Position numbers and translations under genes: made by a program
Notes under the pieces: model-generated
What the model was told of the DNA's origin: nothing
What the model saw: only the letters and a program-made list of their open reading frames with translations
The model's database searches: none
Source of the DNA: Echinicola jeungdonensis
GTDB taxonomy: Bacteria; Bacteroidota; Bacteroidia; Cytophagales; Cyclobacteriaceae
Direction of reading: 5' to 3'
NCBI RefSeq assembly: GCF_030409905.1
Contig: NZ_JAUFQT010000001.1
Coordinates: 1,386,001 to 1,450,000, forward strand
DNA: 64,000 nt
Shown: positions 17,589-26,859 of the stretch, in pieces
Layout: each line of letters starts with the position of its first letter
How positions within the stretch are numbered: position 1 is the stretch's first letter

Positions 17589-19982
17589 ATGGCCATGGAC
17601 TTAAAAACAATTTGGAAAAAATACATTCCTTCATATGAAATAAGGAATGAACTTTCTTTTCAGCCATTGCTAAATTGGTGGGAGAAAAGATCAAAAGAGT
17701 CCTCGGGACTTTATAATATACAGCTAAAAAAATTGTTACAGGAGTCCAAGGGGCATCCCTTACTTTTGCAGGATAAGATCGAACTTGAGGACATATTGAA
17801 TGATCCCGAGGCTTTGTCCTTTGTTGTCCATAGTATCTCTCCGGTATCTTTAGACCCGTCCAAACAATTATTTATGATGTCTTTACCATTCAGTATGGAC
17901 ATCATCCATGCATCCACCGGTTTTGAAAAGCATTTCCTTTGTGACAATGCTTTCTCTAATTCTTCTATAGGGGACAAAATGAAGGCCATGTATTTCACCA
18001 AAACGTTTATGGCATATAAACTTATTTTTAAAAAGTTTTATGACTTAGACATAGATGTCAAAGGAAGCTTGGTGTATGAAGTGTTGGATACCAAAAAAAT
18101 CAAAAAATATTTCTTTTCGGAGATAAACACAGATTTTGTGGATGTCTTCTCAGAAATGGAATTGCCTGATAAGGCTATTATCTTAAAATCCTTTTCTTTA
18201 AAAAAGGGCCCTGGAAAAATCGAACTGGAAAATTGGAAAAAAATCCTTCCAATTGACCGGTTCATATTTAGGGGATTTTGTTTCATTAACCTTAGAGATA
18301 TTACCCCCACAGAAAGCATTTATGAATTGAACAATGCCTTGTTGCACGACAACGATTTTTCTTCCCCTGGTTTTTTAGAAAATGTGGAAGATTGTGTAAA
18401 AAGTCTTTTGAACTGTAACCAAATAAAAATAGGCGTCGCTGCTTTTCAAAAGTTTGACAACAAATATTTGATATCGGACCGAAGGATAGCCAATAGCTTT
18501 TTGATCAAGCATTTATGCAAAAAAGATTGCCATGAAAGTTATGGTAATGTTGTGGAATTTCTTTCTACCGTAAAGTCCCCCATATTCTTAAATGATTTCA
18601 CCCCCTGTGACCAAGCCCCAGCATCTTACCAGCACATCAGGGAAATTGGCATCGAGGAAATCATTTTAGTTCCACTTCAATATGGGGAAAATTTGGTGGG
18701 AGTATTGGAAATCTGTGCTCAGGAAAAAGGCATTTTGAACAACCTAATGCTAAAAAAACTCAAACCCATCAACCAGCCCCTGGCTATTGCCCTGCAAAAA
18801 AACATGAAGCAGTTTGAGTTTAAGGTCCAACAGATTATCCGGAATAATTATACCGCCATTCAGCCTTCCATAGAATGGAAGTTTAATGAGGTGGCAGTCA
18901 ATAAAGTATTGGATCAGGAAAATGGGCTTACCACAGATTTGCAGCCTGTGGTTTTTGAACAAGTTTATCCTTTATATGCAGCCGTTGATATCAGGGACTC
19001 ATCTTCCACTAGATTGGAATCCATTCAAAAAGACCTTCGCCAGCAATTGAACATGGCCTTGGACATTATCCATTCCGCTTTGAAACTAACCGCTTTACCG
19101 GTTTTGGAAAAAATGGCCTTCAAAATCCAGGAAATGTTGGATGATATCCAATTAATACTGGTTTCCGATGATGAATCAAAAATCAATAATTTCATTAACC
19201 AGGATTTGGACCCTTTATTCCATCACCTAAGAGAGGTCCAGCCCTCCTTAAAGATCGACATTGATGAATATTTCTCCCATTTGGACCCAGAATTAGGCGT
19301 GCATTATGATAACAGGAAAGCCTATGAAGAAAGCTTGGAAATGATAAATATTGCTATTAGCAGGCAGATCGATCAGGCACAGGTGGAAGCCCAAAAAATG
19401 TTCCCCCATTATTTCGAAAAATACAAAACAGACGGAGTTGATTATAACATTTACATAGGTCAGTCACTGGTAAATAATAGGGTATTTGACCCGATATATT
19501 TAAAAAACTTAAAACTGTGGCAGCTTTCCACCTTATGTGAAAGCGCCTTTGTCAGCCAATCCATCCAAGAAACACTCCCCATCCAATTGGAGACCACTCA
19601 GTTGCTTCTGGTACACAGTAATCCGCTTTCCATTAGCTTTAGGATGGATGAAAGGAAATTTGATGTGGAAGGAGCATACAATATCCGTTATGAAATTTTG
19701 AAAAAACGGATAGATAAAGCCCTGATAAAAAACACCAAAGAGCGACTTACCCAACCAGGTACCATTTCCATAATTTATTCACAAGCCAAAGAAGCAGAGG
19801 AATATCAGGATTATATTGGCTACCTGCAATTGAAAGGCCTGTTGGGTACTGAGGTAGAACAATTTGATTTGGAAGATTTGCAAGGGGTTAATGGCCTGAA
19901 AGCCCTTAGGGTCAAAGTAGGTAAACCACAGGCTATACCCTTCCCTCCCACAGAGCATATCAAAACTGAAAGCCAAAAGTAA
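17589..19982 (+). CDS. GAF domain-containing protein of unknown function (797 aa)
   Basis: A central GAF-like domain spans about residues 270-405 (LLNCNQIKIGVAAF to the helix before KNMKQFEF). It is flanked by a 260-residue N-terminal and a 390-residue C-terminal region that I cannot assign. The C-terminal part begins with PLYAAVDIRDSSS and has long helices. There is no histidine kinase, GGDEF or cyclase motif, no signal peptide and no membrane helix, so it is a cytoplasmic sensor-like protein with an unknown output. A start at Met3 is also possible. The 3' end overlaps the convergent phosphoesterase gene by 23 bp. Confidence 0.82.
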   Translation: MAMDLKTIWKKYIPSYEIRNELSFQPLLNWWEKRSKESSGLYNIQLKKLLQESKGHPLLLQDKIELEDILNDPEALSFVVHSISPVSLDPSKQLFMMSLPFSMDIIHASTGFEKHFLCDNAFSNSSIGDKMKAMYFTKTFMAYKLIFKKFYDLDIDVKGSLVYEVLDTKKIKKYFFSEINTDFVDVFSEMELPDKAIILKSFSLKKGPGKIELENWKKILPIDRFIFRGFCFINLRDITPTESIYELNNALLHDNDFSSPGFLENVEDCVKSLLNCNQIKIGVAAFQKFDNKYLISDRRIANSFLIKHLCKKDCHESYGNVVEFLSTVKSPIFLNDFTPCDQAPASYQHIREIGIEEIILVPLQYGENLVGVLEICAQEKGILNNLMLKKLKPINQPLAIALQKNMKQFEFKVQQIIRNNYTAIQPSIEWKFNEVAVNKVLDQENGLTTDLQPVVFEQVYPLYAAVDIRDSSSTRLESIQKDLRQQLNMALDIIHSALKLTALPVLEKMAFKIQEMLDDIQLILVSDDESKINNFINQDLDPLFHHLREVQPSLKIDIDEYFSHLDPELGVHYDNRKAYEESLEMINIAISRQIDQAQVEAQKMFPHYFEKYKTDGVDYNIYIGQSLVNNRVFDPIYLKNLKLWQLSTLCESAFVSQSIQETLPIQLETTQLLLVHSNPLSISFRMDERKFDVEGAYNIRYEILKKRIDKALIKNTKERLTQPGTISIIYSQAKEAEEYQDYIGYLQLKGLLGTEVEQFDLEDLQGVNGLKALRVKVGKPQAIPFPPTEHIKTESQK

Positions 19983-22900
19983 AAGTAGGCAAAACCTCTT
20001 CTTCACCTATGGATATTGTACCTGTTAAAACCATCATATTCATAGGAGCCAACCAAATTCCTACCCCATAGCTATTATGCCATTTATTGGAATTTTCTCC
20101 CTCTAACCAAACTCTTCCTATATCATGGAATAAGGTAAGCCCAATGGTTGCTGGAAATAACCGGGTGGTAATTCTATTCAATTGGATTCTTGCCTCTGTG
20201 TTATTATAAATCATGGCATCCCCCATATAGCGGTTTCTCCGGTAACCTCTCAGGTTATTTTGGCCTCCCAGAACCTGGGCTTGAAAAAATTCATAATCCC
20301 CCCAGTTGACCCCACCCCCAAAACGGGTAGCCCAAGTAACCCTCGATGGGATCTGCCGGCTCCAATACAATGAAAGCTCAGAAATCCAACTGGCCAGGTC
20401 TTCACTATAATCATTAAGGCCCTGATAGTAGGAAAAAGAATGAAGGAATTTAACCCCTCTTTGGGGCAATTTAGGATGATCAGTATGGTCGATGACCAGT
20501 TGGGCATTTCCTCCTGAAAACAATTTTTCTTCATTCAATTTTTCGATGTCAATATCGGTTTGCCCAGAGGAATAAATAAACTTCCCGATATTATCATCTT
20601 CATCCATTTTACCCCTTTGAAATAGAGGACCTAGTTTAAGGTGAATGTTCTCATTATAATCTTTCCTTATCCAGGTGTTTAGTTTGATTTGATTATAGCG
20701 GGCCCGGTAATAGCTTGGTTCGAATTCATCTTTCAAAAATTCACTACTTTCATTACCATAACCAAAAAAGTTATTGACATTATTAGGCGCATTGAAAGAT
20801 GCATCCCATTCCAAATCCAGGGTTCCGAACATATCTACCGCATGACCCTGGTAATAAATATTGGAAGCTCCGGTTTTTATGGCAATGTTTCCCTTGATTT
20901 CCTGTTGAATAGCATAGGGTTCTTTTCTAAATCCATGCTTGGTCCATTGAACTCCGCCTCCTATAAAAATGCCATCATCAACATTGTATTCTAAAGATGC
21001 CAATGGCATAAGCAGATCATATTTAAATGCTTTTCTGTCAAAATCATAAATGCTGGATTCTTTTGACTGAATTACTTTGGAGGATTTTCCCAATTTCATA
21101 TCATCATCCTGCTTTTTCCAATGATAGATCCAATTGGCCTTTTTTCCCAGTTTACTTTCATCCACAATTTTATCTTCCTCCAATCCACTCAAAACCCTGA
21201 CTTTGATTTTTCCAGGTCCCTCACCGGTAATAGATATTTCATCCTTTCCTCCCATTCCGTAAACCCTTACTTCTTTGGTTTCCCAAGGATCAAATTTTCT
21301 GTTGAAAATTTTTTGCTTGATATCGCCTTTCTTTGAAATCTTGCTGAGTTCCACATCCACTTTTCCATCAGGCTCATGCCTGATTTCAATCAACTCACTT
21401 TTATAGGTGCCATACACATCAACTTTTTTGGACAGGAATTCATAATATTTTAAAGCCTCTTCTTTTAGCCATGTTTTTCTGTGCTTGAGTTTGGCAATTA
21501 TTTCTTCTCCATGGTGTTGATATATTTCTTTGGGCAATTCCTTTACAGCCCTTTCAATTACATCATCGTCCATCTGATCCACAAAAACATCTAATTCATC
21601 TTCCCAGTCCTCCTTGTCTAAATCATTCAAAAAAGAACGATCAAAATACCGGGCATTGAACATGTAACCATTGACATCCCGGAGTTCATAACCAAAGCCC
21701 TGGAATTTAGGCATGATCCATTTTCTGCTGGCTATTTTTGGGAAAAGGCCTTCATTGACAAAAAAGGCCTGGTCCCGGTCTCTAGGCATGGGCAGGAATT
21801 CCCTTCCTTTTTTCTTGACTAGGCCAATCCACCTCCATTGATCATCATGGCGATCCCAGTCCCCGATCAACAAATCCAATATCCTGGCCCTGAGAATATA
21901 TTTTTGATTTAATTCAAAATCCTGATCTTCAAACCTCTTCCGCAACATCTTATCGGTGCTATAAAATTTATAATCCTCATCCTCCAACTCTTGAGGGGAA
22001 ATTTCCCTGCCTTCATAAAGGTAGACCGCTCCTCCAAATCTCTCCTGGTAGGATCCCAATGCAGGATCATCCGGCAACCAAACCAGTTCAGGATTGGTAT
22101 GGAAAACTCCAACTGCATCAGCAAGCGTTGGAATTATCAAAGCCCCATAAGGGTGAGAAGCTGATATCTGATCCTGGACAATATCCTTTGCAATTGTATT
22201 CCGGAGGGATTGTGGGATAGCAGATTCGGGATATTTTTCTATCGACCTTAATACAAATTCATCCTTATTCTTATCCTCCAAACGCAGAGAGCGGGTTTGC
22301 ATTCCTCCACCTTTTTTCAGGATCTTCATTCCTCCTTTTTCCTTCTTCAGGTCAAAAGTCCGGAACCTAACTATCTGCCCCCATTCTGCCCGGTAATTTT
22401 CCCCATACAATTTTTCCTGGGATGCACTGGCATGATATTTTTTACTTGCAGCCACCTCTACAGAGTCAGGAAATTCCCTAGGGCCCTTAGAAAATGCTTT
22501 TTCCTCTTCATCATGATGTTGAAAAATGACCTTTTCATAAATTGGTGAAGTTCCATTTTCCAGACTGTAAAAATTTAATTTAACCTTCCCATCCTGAAAA
22601 AAATCCAAAGTAGAAAATCCCTGATTTTCATAGGTAAATTCAGCGGGATTTTTCCGTTTTATCCTGGAAGACTTAGACCCTGCCCCACTGACAATATATT
22701 GGACCCTTTGGTCAATGGTATATTCCAGTGCATGTTCATGGCCGGAAATCACCAAGGAGCTGGGGTGCTGGACCAAAATTTCTTCCAGGCCATTGATAAG
22801 CGTTTGATATTTGGGATGGGGCACATCCTGGATATTTCCCAAAAAAGTGCGGTATAAAGGATATATGGAGCCTATTATGGGAAGAGGCACATATAAATCA

Positions 22901-23607
22901 GGATTGGCTGAGGTTAATGGAAAAATATGGTCCTTCCAGCTAAAAGCGCCATTATGCTCTCCAAAGGTTTTCAGGGGATGGTGCATGACAAGCATGATCA
23001 TTTTTTCCCTATTGTTTTCAAAAATATCCCTGATCCTTTCTAAAAGTTCTTCCTCCGATTTGCACTCACAATCTGAATCAATTCCTGGCTTTTCATTGGA
23101 ATGTAACCACCATTGGCTGTCTATAAAAACCAATAGGGCTTCCTCATTGAAATTGGAAACATAAGGACCGGGGCAAGCATCTTTGGGCACCCAGTTTAAA
23201 TTTTTAATATGCAGGGAATCGATAAATGCCTGTGACCTCAATATAGCTTCCCAACCTCCATCTTTGCCTTTTTTCCAGTCATGATTTCCGGGAATCAACC
23301 AAACTTGCCCCTCCACAAATTGCGCTGGCCAGACCTGGGCCTTTAGGATATTCTCGCTCTCCAATCGGGCTTCATCCCCAATGATAGGCATACCTTTGGG
23401 ATAAATATTATCTCCAAGGATAATCAATTCAGACCTAACCTGCTCATCCTCTTCCTCCATTATTTGCTCAATTAAACTGCTTATTGGATGTAACCCATTT
23501 TCCAATTCCCCTCCATCACCGACTAAGTAAAGTCGCTGTTTTAATTCTTGACCATTTGCAAATGCGGTCAATAGAAAAAAAAGCAGGATGGGAATTTTCT
23601 TTATCAT
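19960..23607 (-). CDS. Secreted metallophosphoesterase fused to a kinase-like region and an outer-membrane beta-barrel (1215 aa)
   Basis: The protein starts with a signal peptide (residues 1-19, ending ANGQ). Residues about 25-340 are a calcineurin-like phosphoesterase with GDGGE, GDNIYP, GNHDW, HHPL and GHEH metal motifs. Residues about 415-680 lack an obvious name but contain a DEFVLRS strand, GDWDRHDDQWRW near 584 and PRDRDQAF near 607, spaced like the catalytic and metal-binding parts of atypical kinases (HipA/CotH/Fam20C-like). The last 340 residues look like an Omp85/BamA-type barrel, with GGQNNLRGYRRNR and a final FTFGFQF. It is therefore probably anchored in the outer membrane. The phosphoesterase and barrel are firm; the kinase idea is inference. 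The start overlaps the lipoprotein gene by 4 bp. Confidence 0.82.
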   Translation of the reverse strand: MIKKIPILLFFLLTAFANGQELKQRLYLVGDGGELENGLHPISSLIEQIMEEEDEQVRSELIILGDNIYPKGMPIIGDEARLESENILKAQVWPAQFVEGQVWLIPGNHDWKKGKDGGWEAILRSQAFIDSLHIKNLNWVPKDACPGPYVSNFNEEALLVFIDSQWWLHSNEKPGIDSDCECKSEEELLERIRDIFENNREKMIMLVMHHPLKTFGEHNGAFSWKDHIFPLTSANPDLYVPLPIIGSIYPLYRTFLGNIQDVPHPKYQTLINGLEEILVQHPSSLVISGHEHALEYTIDQRVQYIVSGAGSKSSRIKRKNPAEFTYENQGFSTLDFFQDGKVKLNFYSLENGTSPIYEKVIFQHHDEEEKAFSKGPREFPDSVEVAASKKYHASASQEKLYGENYRAEWGQIVRFRTFDLKKEKGGMKILKKGGGMQTRSLRLEDKNKDEFVLRSIEKYPESAIPQSLRNTIAKDIVQDQISASHPYGALIIPTLADAVGVFHTNPELVWLPDDPALGSYQERFGGAVYLYEGREISPQELEDEDYKFYSTDKMLRKRFEDQDFELNQKYILRARILDLLIGDWDRHDDQWRWIGLVKKKGREFLPMPRDRDQAFFVNEGLFPKIASRKWIMPKFQGFGYELRDVNGYMFNARYFDRSFLNDLDKEDWEDELDVFVDQMDDDVIERAVKELPKEIYQHHGEEIIAKLKHRKTWLKEEALKYYEFLSKKVDVYGTYKSELIEIRHEPDGKVDVELSKISKKGDIKQKIFNRKFDPWETKEVRVYGMGGKDEISITGEGPGKIKVRVLSGLEEDKIVDESKLGKKANWIYHWKKQDDDMKLGKSSKVIQSKESSIYDFDRKAFKYDLLMPLASLEYNVDDGIFIGGGVQWTKHGFRKEPYAIQQEIKGNIAIKTGASNIYYQGHAVDMFGTLDLEWDASFNAPNNVNNFFGYGNESSEFLKDEFEPSYYRARYNQIKLNTWIRKDYNENIHLKLGPLFQRGKMDEDDNIGKFIYSSGQTDIDIEKLNEEKLFSGGNAQLVIDHTDHPKLPQRGVKFLHSFSYYQGLNDYSEDLASWISELSLYWSRQIPSRVTWATRFGGGVNWGDYEFFQAQVLGGQNNLRGYRRNRYMGDAMIYNNTEARIQLNRITTRLFPATIGLTLFHDIGRVWLEGENSNKWHNSYGVGIWLAPMNMMVLTGTISIGEEEVLPTFTFGFQF

Positions 23608-24467
23608 TGCTGGTTTTTCTTGTAGTTAAATTTTAAAATATTGGCATTACCATCTCTGGCTTCATTGGAAATAAACATATCTCCCATTTGATTGAAACAA
23701 ATGCCCTCAGCCTGCTTGAATAATCTGGGATTCAATCGGAATACTTCCTCATAATCGCCAAATTTGTCCATAACCAATAACCATTTTCCAACCGAAGACA
23801 ATACATAATACTTTCGATCTACCGGATTGAAGGCCACTGCTGATGGTTTTACGGTCAGCTTATAGTGCCTTTCTTCATTTAATAATTCCCGGATTTTCTT
23901 TTCGGTTAATTTAAAATCTTTGGCATTGGAAAACTGGTTGGAATTCAAATCAAAAAAGAAGGCACTGGCCACATTTTTATCCTTGTCCAAATTGCACTTT
24001 TTACAAAATAGAATTAACCTGTCATCATCATAGTAACCCAAGGCTTCCATATCTCTTTTTCCATTAAATGGAAAATCGTGTTTTTTAGCATCCACCTCTT
24101 TGGAAAAAATGTCCATAATCTCATAAATATCTCCATTGCTCTTCAAGGCAAACAAGCCCTTTTCGACAAAAAGGATATCCTCCACATCCATATTTTTTGC
24201 ATACTTGCTCCTTCTGACCACTCTGTTGTCAGGCCAGTTCAGTTCATAAACAATGGCGGCTTCATCCTGAATGGCCCATATCCTATTTTCAGGGCCAATG
24301 GTCAATCCTGAAATTTCATCTAAAGCCATGGGAAGAATCATCTTTTCAGGTTGGTCCAGATCATAATTTTCAGGTGAAACATAAGGCCCGGGAAACCTAT
24401 TTTCCCGTAATCCACAGGAATTGGTTAGTATAAAAATCAATAAGCATATAAAAATAAGCCGTTTCAT
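23604..24467 (-). CDS. SdiA-regulated-like lipoprotein with beta-propeller repeats
   Basis: A lipoprotein signal ends at the lipobox LTNSC, giving lipidated Cys18. The mature 270 residues read as a beta-propeller of the SdiA-regulated (PF06977) kind: DEISGLTIGPENRIWAIQDE, MEALGYYDDDRLILF and EGICFNQMGDMFISNE. The stop codon overlaps the start of the large phosphoesterase-barrel gene (ATGA, 4 bp), so the two are translationally coupled and may work together at the outer membrane. Family assignment is moderately sure; the ligand is unknown. Confidence 0.82.
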   Translation of the reverse strand: MKRLIFICLLIFILTNSCGLRENRFPGPYVSPENYDLDQPEKMILPMALDEISGLTIGPENRIWAIQDEAAIVYELNWPDNRVVRRSKYAKNMDVEDILFVEKGLFALKSNGDIYEIMDIFSKEVDAKKHDFPFNGKRDMEALGYYDDDRLILFCKKCNLDKDKNVASAFFFDLNSNQFSNAKDFKLTEKKIRELLNEERHYKLTVKPSAVAFNPVDRKYYVLSSVGKWLLVMDKFGDYEEVFRLNPRLFKQAEGICFNQMGDMFISNEARDGNANILKFNYKKNQQ

Positions 24468-24513
24468 GTTTTAGAATATTTATACTGTTAAATTTAATTG
24501 ATTACAAGTATTT

Positions 24514-25704
24514 TTGATTATGCAGAATGCTAAAAATCCATTATTAGGAAAAATCGAAAGCCATGTCAGGGAATTGTTTGAAAAGTATGAAGGCCAGAAA
24601 TTTAAATATCACAATTTAAACCATACCCTTGATGTGGTGGAGGCTTCTAAGGAAATGGCCAAAGCCTATAAGTTAATTGGTTTAGATCAGGAAGTATTAC
24701 TTGCGGCCGCTTGGTTTCACGATACAGGCTGTTGGATTAGATCGAAGCTGGAAAACCATGAAAAGGAAGGGGCGGAGCTGGCACGGGAGTTTTTATTAGA
24801 AGAAGGCATTGAGAAAAAATTTATTGAGCGAGTTCAAAACTGCATACAATCCACCCAAATGCCTCAGTCCCCCAAAAATTTGATAGAAGAAATATTATGC
24901 GATGCAGACCTTTCCCATCTTGGTAAACCGGAATATTTTGACCGTTCCCTTCTTTTGAGGGAAGAATTGGTGCAATTGAAAGTGTTGGATATGGATGAAC
25001 TATCCTGGCTTAAATCCAATTTGATTTTTTTGGGTAAACATGAATACCATACCGAATATGCGCAAAAATCCTGGACTCAAGGAAAAAGTAAAAACATGGC
25101 ACTGCTTGTTGAAGAAATAGATAAAAGGAAAAAGTCCAAGAAGAAAAAACCAAAAAAGGAAAAAAGCACAGAGAGAGGGGTTGAAACTCTATTCAGGACC
25201 ACCTCCAGAAATCATTTGGAATTATCCTCCATTGCAGACAACAAAGCCAATATCATGATCTCTGTAAACTCCATTATACTTACCATTATCGTGTCGGTTT
25301 TGCTGAGGAAATTGGAAGAATACCCCAATTTTATAATTCCAACCGTAATCCTTTTGGGCACCAGTTTAACCACCATGGTATTTGCCATACTGGCTACCCG
25401 GCCCAATGTAACCTCTGGCAGAGTTACCCAGGAGGCAATAGATAAAAATGAAGCCAACCTGCTCTATTTTGGCAATTTTCACAAAATGAGCCTGCAAGAA
25501 TACGAAGAGGGCATGGGAAAAATGATGAAGGATGCGGAATTTCTATATGGCAGCATGACAAAGGACATCTATTACCTGGGAAAGGTCCTTGCCAAAAAGT
25601 ACATCCTGCTCCGGAAAAGTTATACGGTCTTTATGTTCGGCTTCATCATTTCCATCCTGGCTTTCTTGGTGGCTTCCATCTTCTTTCCCGTTGATACTTA
25701 TTAG
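24514..25704 (+). CDS. HD phosphohydrolase domain fused to a Pycsar-effector-type (DUF5706) membrane domain
   Basis: Residues about 15-190 form an HD domain with H37, H69-D70 (AAAWFHD) and D132 (CDADLSH) in the metal-ligand places. A Lys/Glu-rich linker (about 200-220) joins it to a C-terminal region beginning FRTTSRNHLELSSIADNKAN. That region has two close hydrophobic helices (about 245-265 and 270-292) and a third near the end (about 370-392). It matches the Pycsar effector TM family, whose defence members are activated by cCMP or cUMP. No nucleotide cyclase gene is nearby, so a defence role is not shown; the HD part suggests nucleotide hydrolysis. The gene is divergent from the lipoprotein gene. 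Confidence 0.87.
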   Translation: MIMQNAKNPLLGKIESHVRELFEKYEGQKFKYHNLNHTLDVVEASKEMAKAYKLIGLDQEVLLAAAWFHDTGCWIRSKLENHEKEGAELAREFLLEEGIEKKFIERVQNCIQSTQMPQSPKNLIEEILCDADLSHLGKPEYFDRSLLLREELVQLKVLDMDELSWLKSNLIFLGKHEYHTEYAQKSWTQGKSKNMALLVEEIDKRKKSKKKKPKKEKSTERGVETLFRTTSRNHLELSSIADNKANIMISVNSIILTIIVSVLLRKLEEYPNFIIPTVILLGTSLTTMVFAILATRPNVTSGRVTQEAIDKNEANLLYFGNFHKMSLQEYEEGMGKMMKDAEFLYGSMTKDIYYLGKVLAKKYILLRKSYTVFMFGFIISILAFLVASIFFPVDTY

Positions 25705-25744
25705 GGTCGTTGGCCATAAGGTAAATACACCTCATCCTAATTTT

Positions 25745-25779
25745 TCTTGAATCTTGTTTCTTGGCTCTTGTTTCTTCTA
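25745..25779 (+). repeat. Period-7 tract (TCTTGNN x5)
   Basis: Five consecutive heptamers TCTTGAA, TCTTGTT, TCTTGGC, TCTTGTT and TCTTCTA lie between the HD-Pycsar gene and ytxJ. The first four or five bases are constant and the last two vary. Confidence 0.65.
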
Positions 25780-25836
25780 TTTCTACGAAAAAAACGCAAA
25801 ATGAAACTCCAAAGAAACTCTGTTTTCTTTTAAACC

Positions 25837-26172
25837 TTAAAACTGTCCCATTATTTCCTGATAATTAATGGCCATATGACTGGTATCGTAAAATGCAATT
25901 CCATCTTTTACCAGGATGACCTGCGGAGACTCATGTTGAATTCCAAACTCCTGCTCAATGGCATCAGATACCTCCCTGTAAGACAATAAATCCAGGTAAT
26001 AAGGGGTAACTACCTGGGAATCGCTATCCTTCCAGTTTCGCTTAAGCCTGTCCCAGGCCATTTGGCTAAGGGAACATTGGGTAGAATGCTTATAAAGCAA
26101 AACAGGTTGCAATTTGCTTTCTTCCTTGATCTGCTGTATCTGTGATATTTGGTTGATAGTTTTCCAGGACAT
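25837..26172 (-). CDS. ytxJ: Bacillithiol-system thioredoxin-like protein YtxJ
   Basis: From Met at 26172 the product is 111 residues; an upstream ATG at 26214 would add a 14-residue hydrophobic extension that I consider untranslated. The single-cysteine active site HSTQCSLSQMA and the later block SPQVILVKDG are typical of YtxJ (DUF2847), a monothiol bacilliredoxin-like family. It would remove bacillithiol from mixed disulfides on cytoplasmic proteins. The presence of bshC at 7111-8685 supports this. It is convergent with the HD-Pycsar gene. Confidence 0.9.
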   Translation of the reverse strand: MSWKTINQISQIQQIKEESKLQPVLLYKHSTQCSLSQMAWDRLKRNWKDSDSQVVTPYYLDLLSYREVSDAIEQEFGIQHESPQVILVKDGIAFYDTSHMAINYQEIMGQF

Positions 26173-26214
26173 AAATGAAAGTTGAATAAACAGTAAATTT
26201 TTACTTGAACACAA

Positions 26215-26859
26215 AGATAAGAGATTTCATAGAACCAATTTCTATTTCGCCCAGCCAGAAAAGAGTATCAAGAGGTACTGTCTCAAAATCCAAATTACTA
26301 ATTGACCCTTCAATAATTGTTTATCCCCAATTACCTTATTACTTTTTTGCTTCAGGTAAAAAAAGTAATCAAAAAACCCCACCGCTGTGCATCTTTTGGC
26401 TAAAATTTAAGCCCTCTCACGCACAGCCAAACTCCTCCATTTTCCGCATCACCTATAGTTTTTTGCAGCATCACCATCAGACCCGCCTCCCGGAGGGCAG
26501 GCATGCCAGTGCCTTCTGCAACCCACTTCTTAAATTTCTTAACGCCAAAACCTGCAAGGCGGAAACCCTTTCCCGAAATTTCACTTCTGAAAAAAAATAA
26601 ACAAAAACTTAAAAAAGTTTGATTTTGTTAATCAGAAAATCCTATAGAAAAAAACCTGCAAAACCCTTTCATCAAAAATGAAATGAAGGCAATTTATACC
26701 ACATTAATATATAATCGGGTTTTAATATACTAAATACTCAAATACCATTTACTTCCCCCTCCCTTAAGAAAATTTAACGCATGATTATTGCAAAAGCCTC
26801 ACATGGATTCCCAAAATGTCCCGTTGAATTCTTAATCTTGTGGGGCAAAGAAAAATGAC
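26215..26859. repeat. Non-coding region with a degenerate dispersed-repeat remnant
   Basis: This 645-bp gap contains an open frame at 26205-26600 (+) whose translation (HHHQTRLPEGRHASAF, KSNQKTPPL) is low-complexity and of the sort I associate with dispersed non-coding repeats in Bacteroidota. It includes a GC-rich hairpin CCTCCCGGAGGG near 26492 that is unlike the AT-rich surroundings. The last 250 bp are AT-rich and should hold the promoter of the DUF4403 gene. Repeat status needs a genome copy count and is not proven here. Confidence 0.4.

Noticed and set aside
24514..25704. A complete Pycsar defence system
   Set aside because: Only the effector-type domain is present, fused to an HD domain, and no cyclase or other defence gene is in the window; the neighbours look like core genes.
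26205..26600. Plus-strand open frame of 131 codons
   Set aside because: The product is low-complexity, lacks any family likeness, and the DNA looks like a non-coding repeat with a GC-rich hairpin. It also overlaps the 5' extension of ytxJ.
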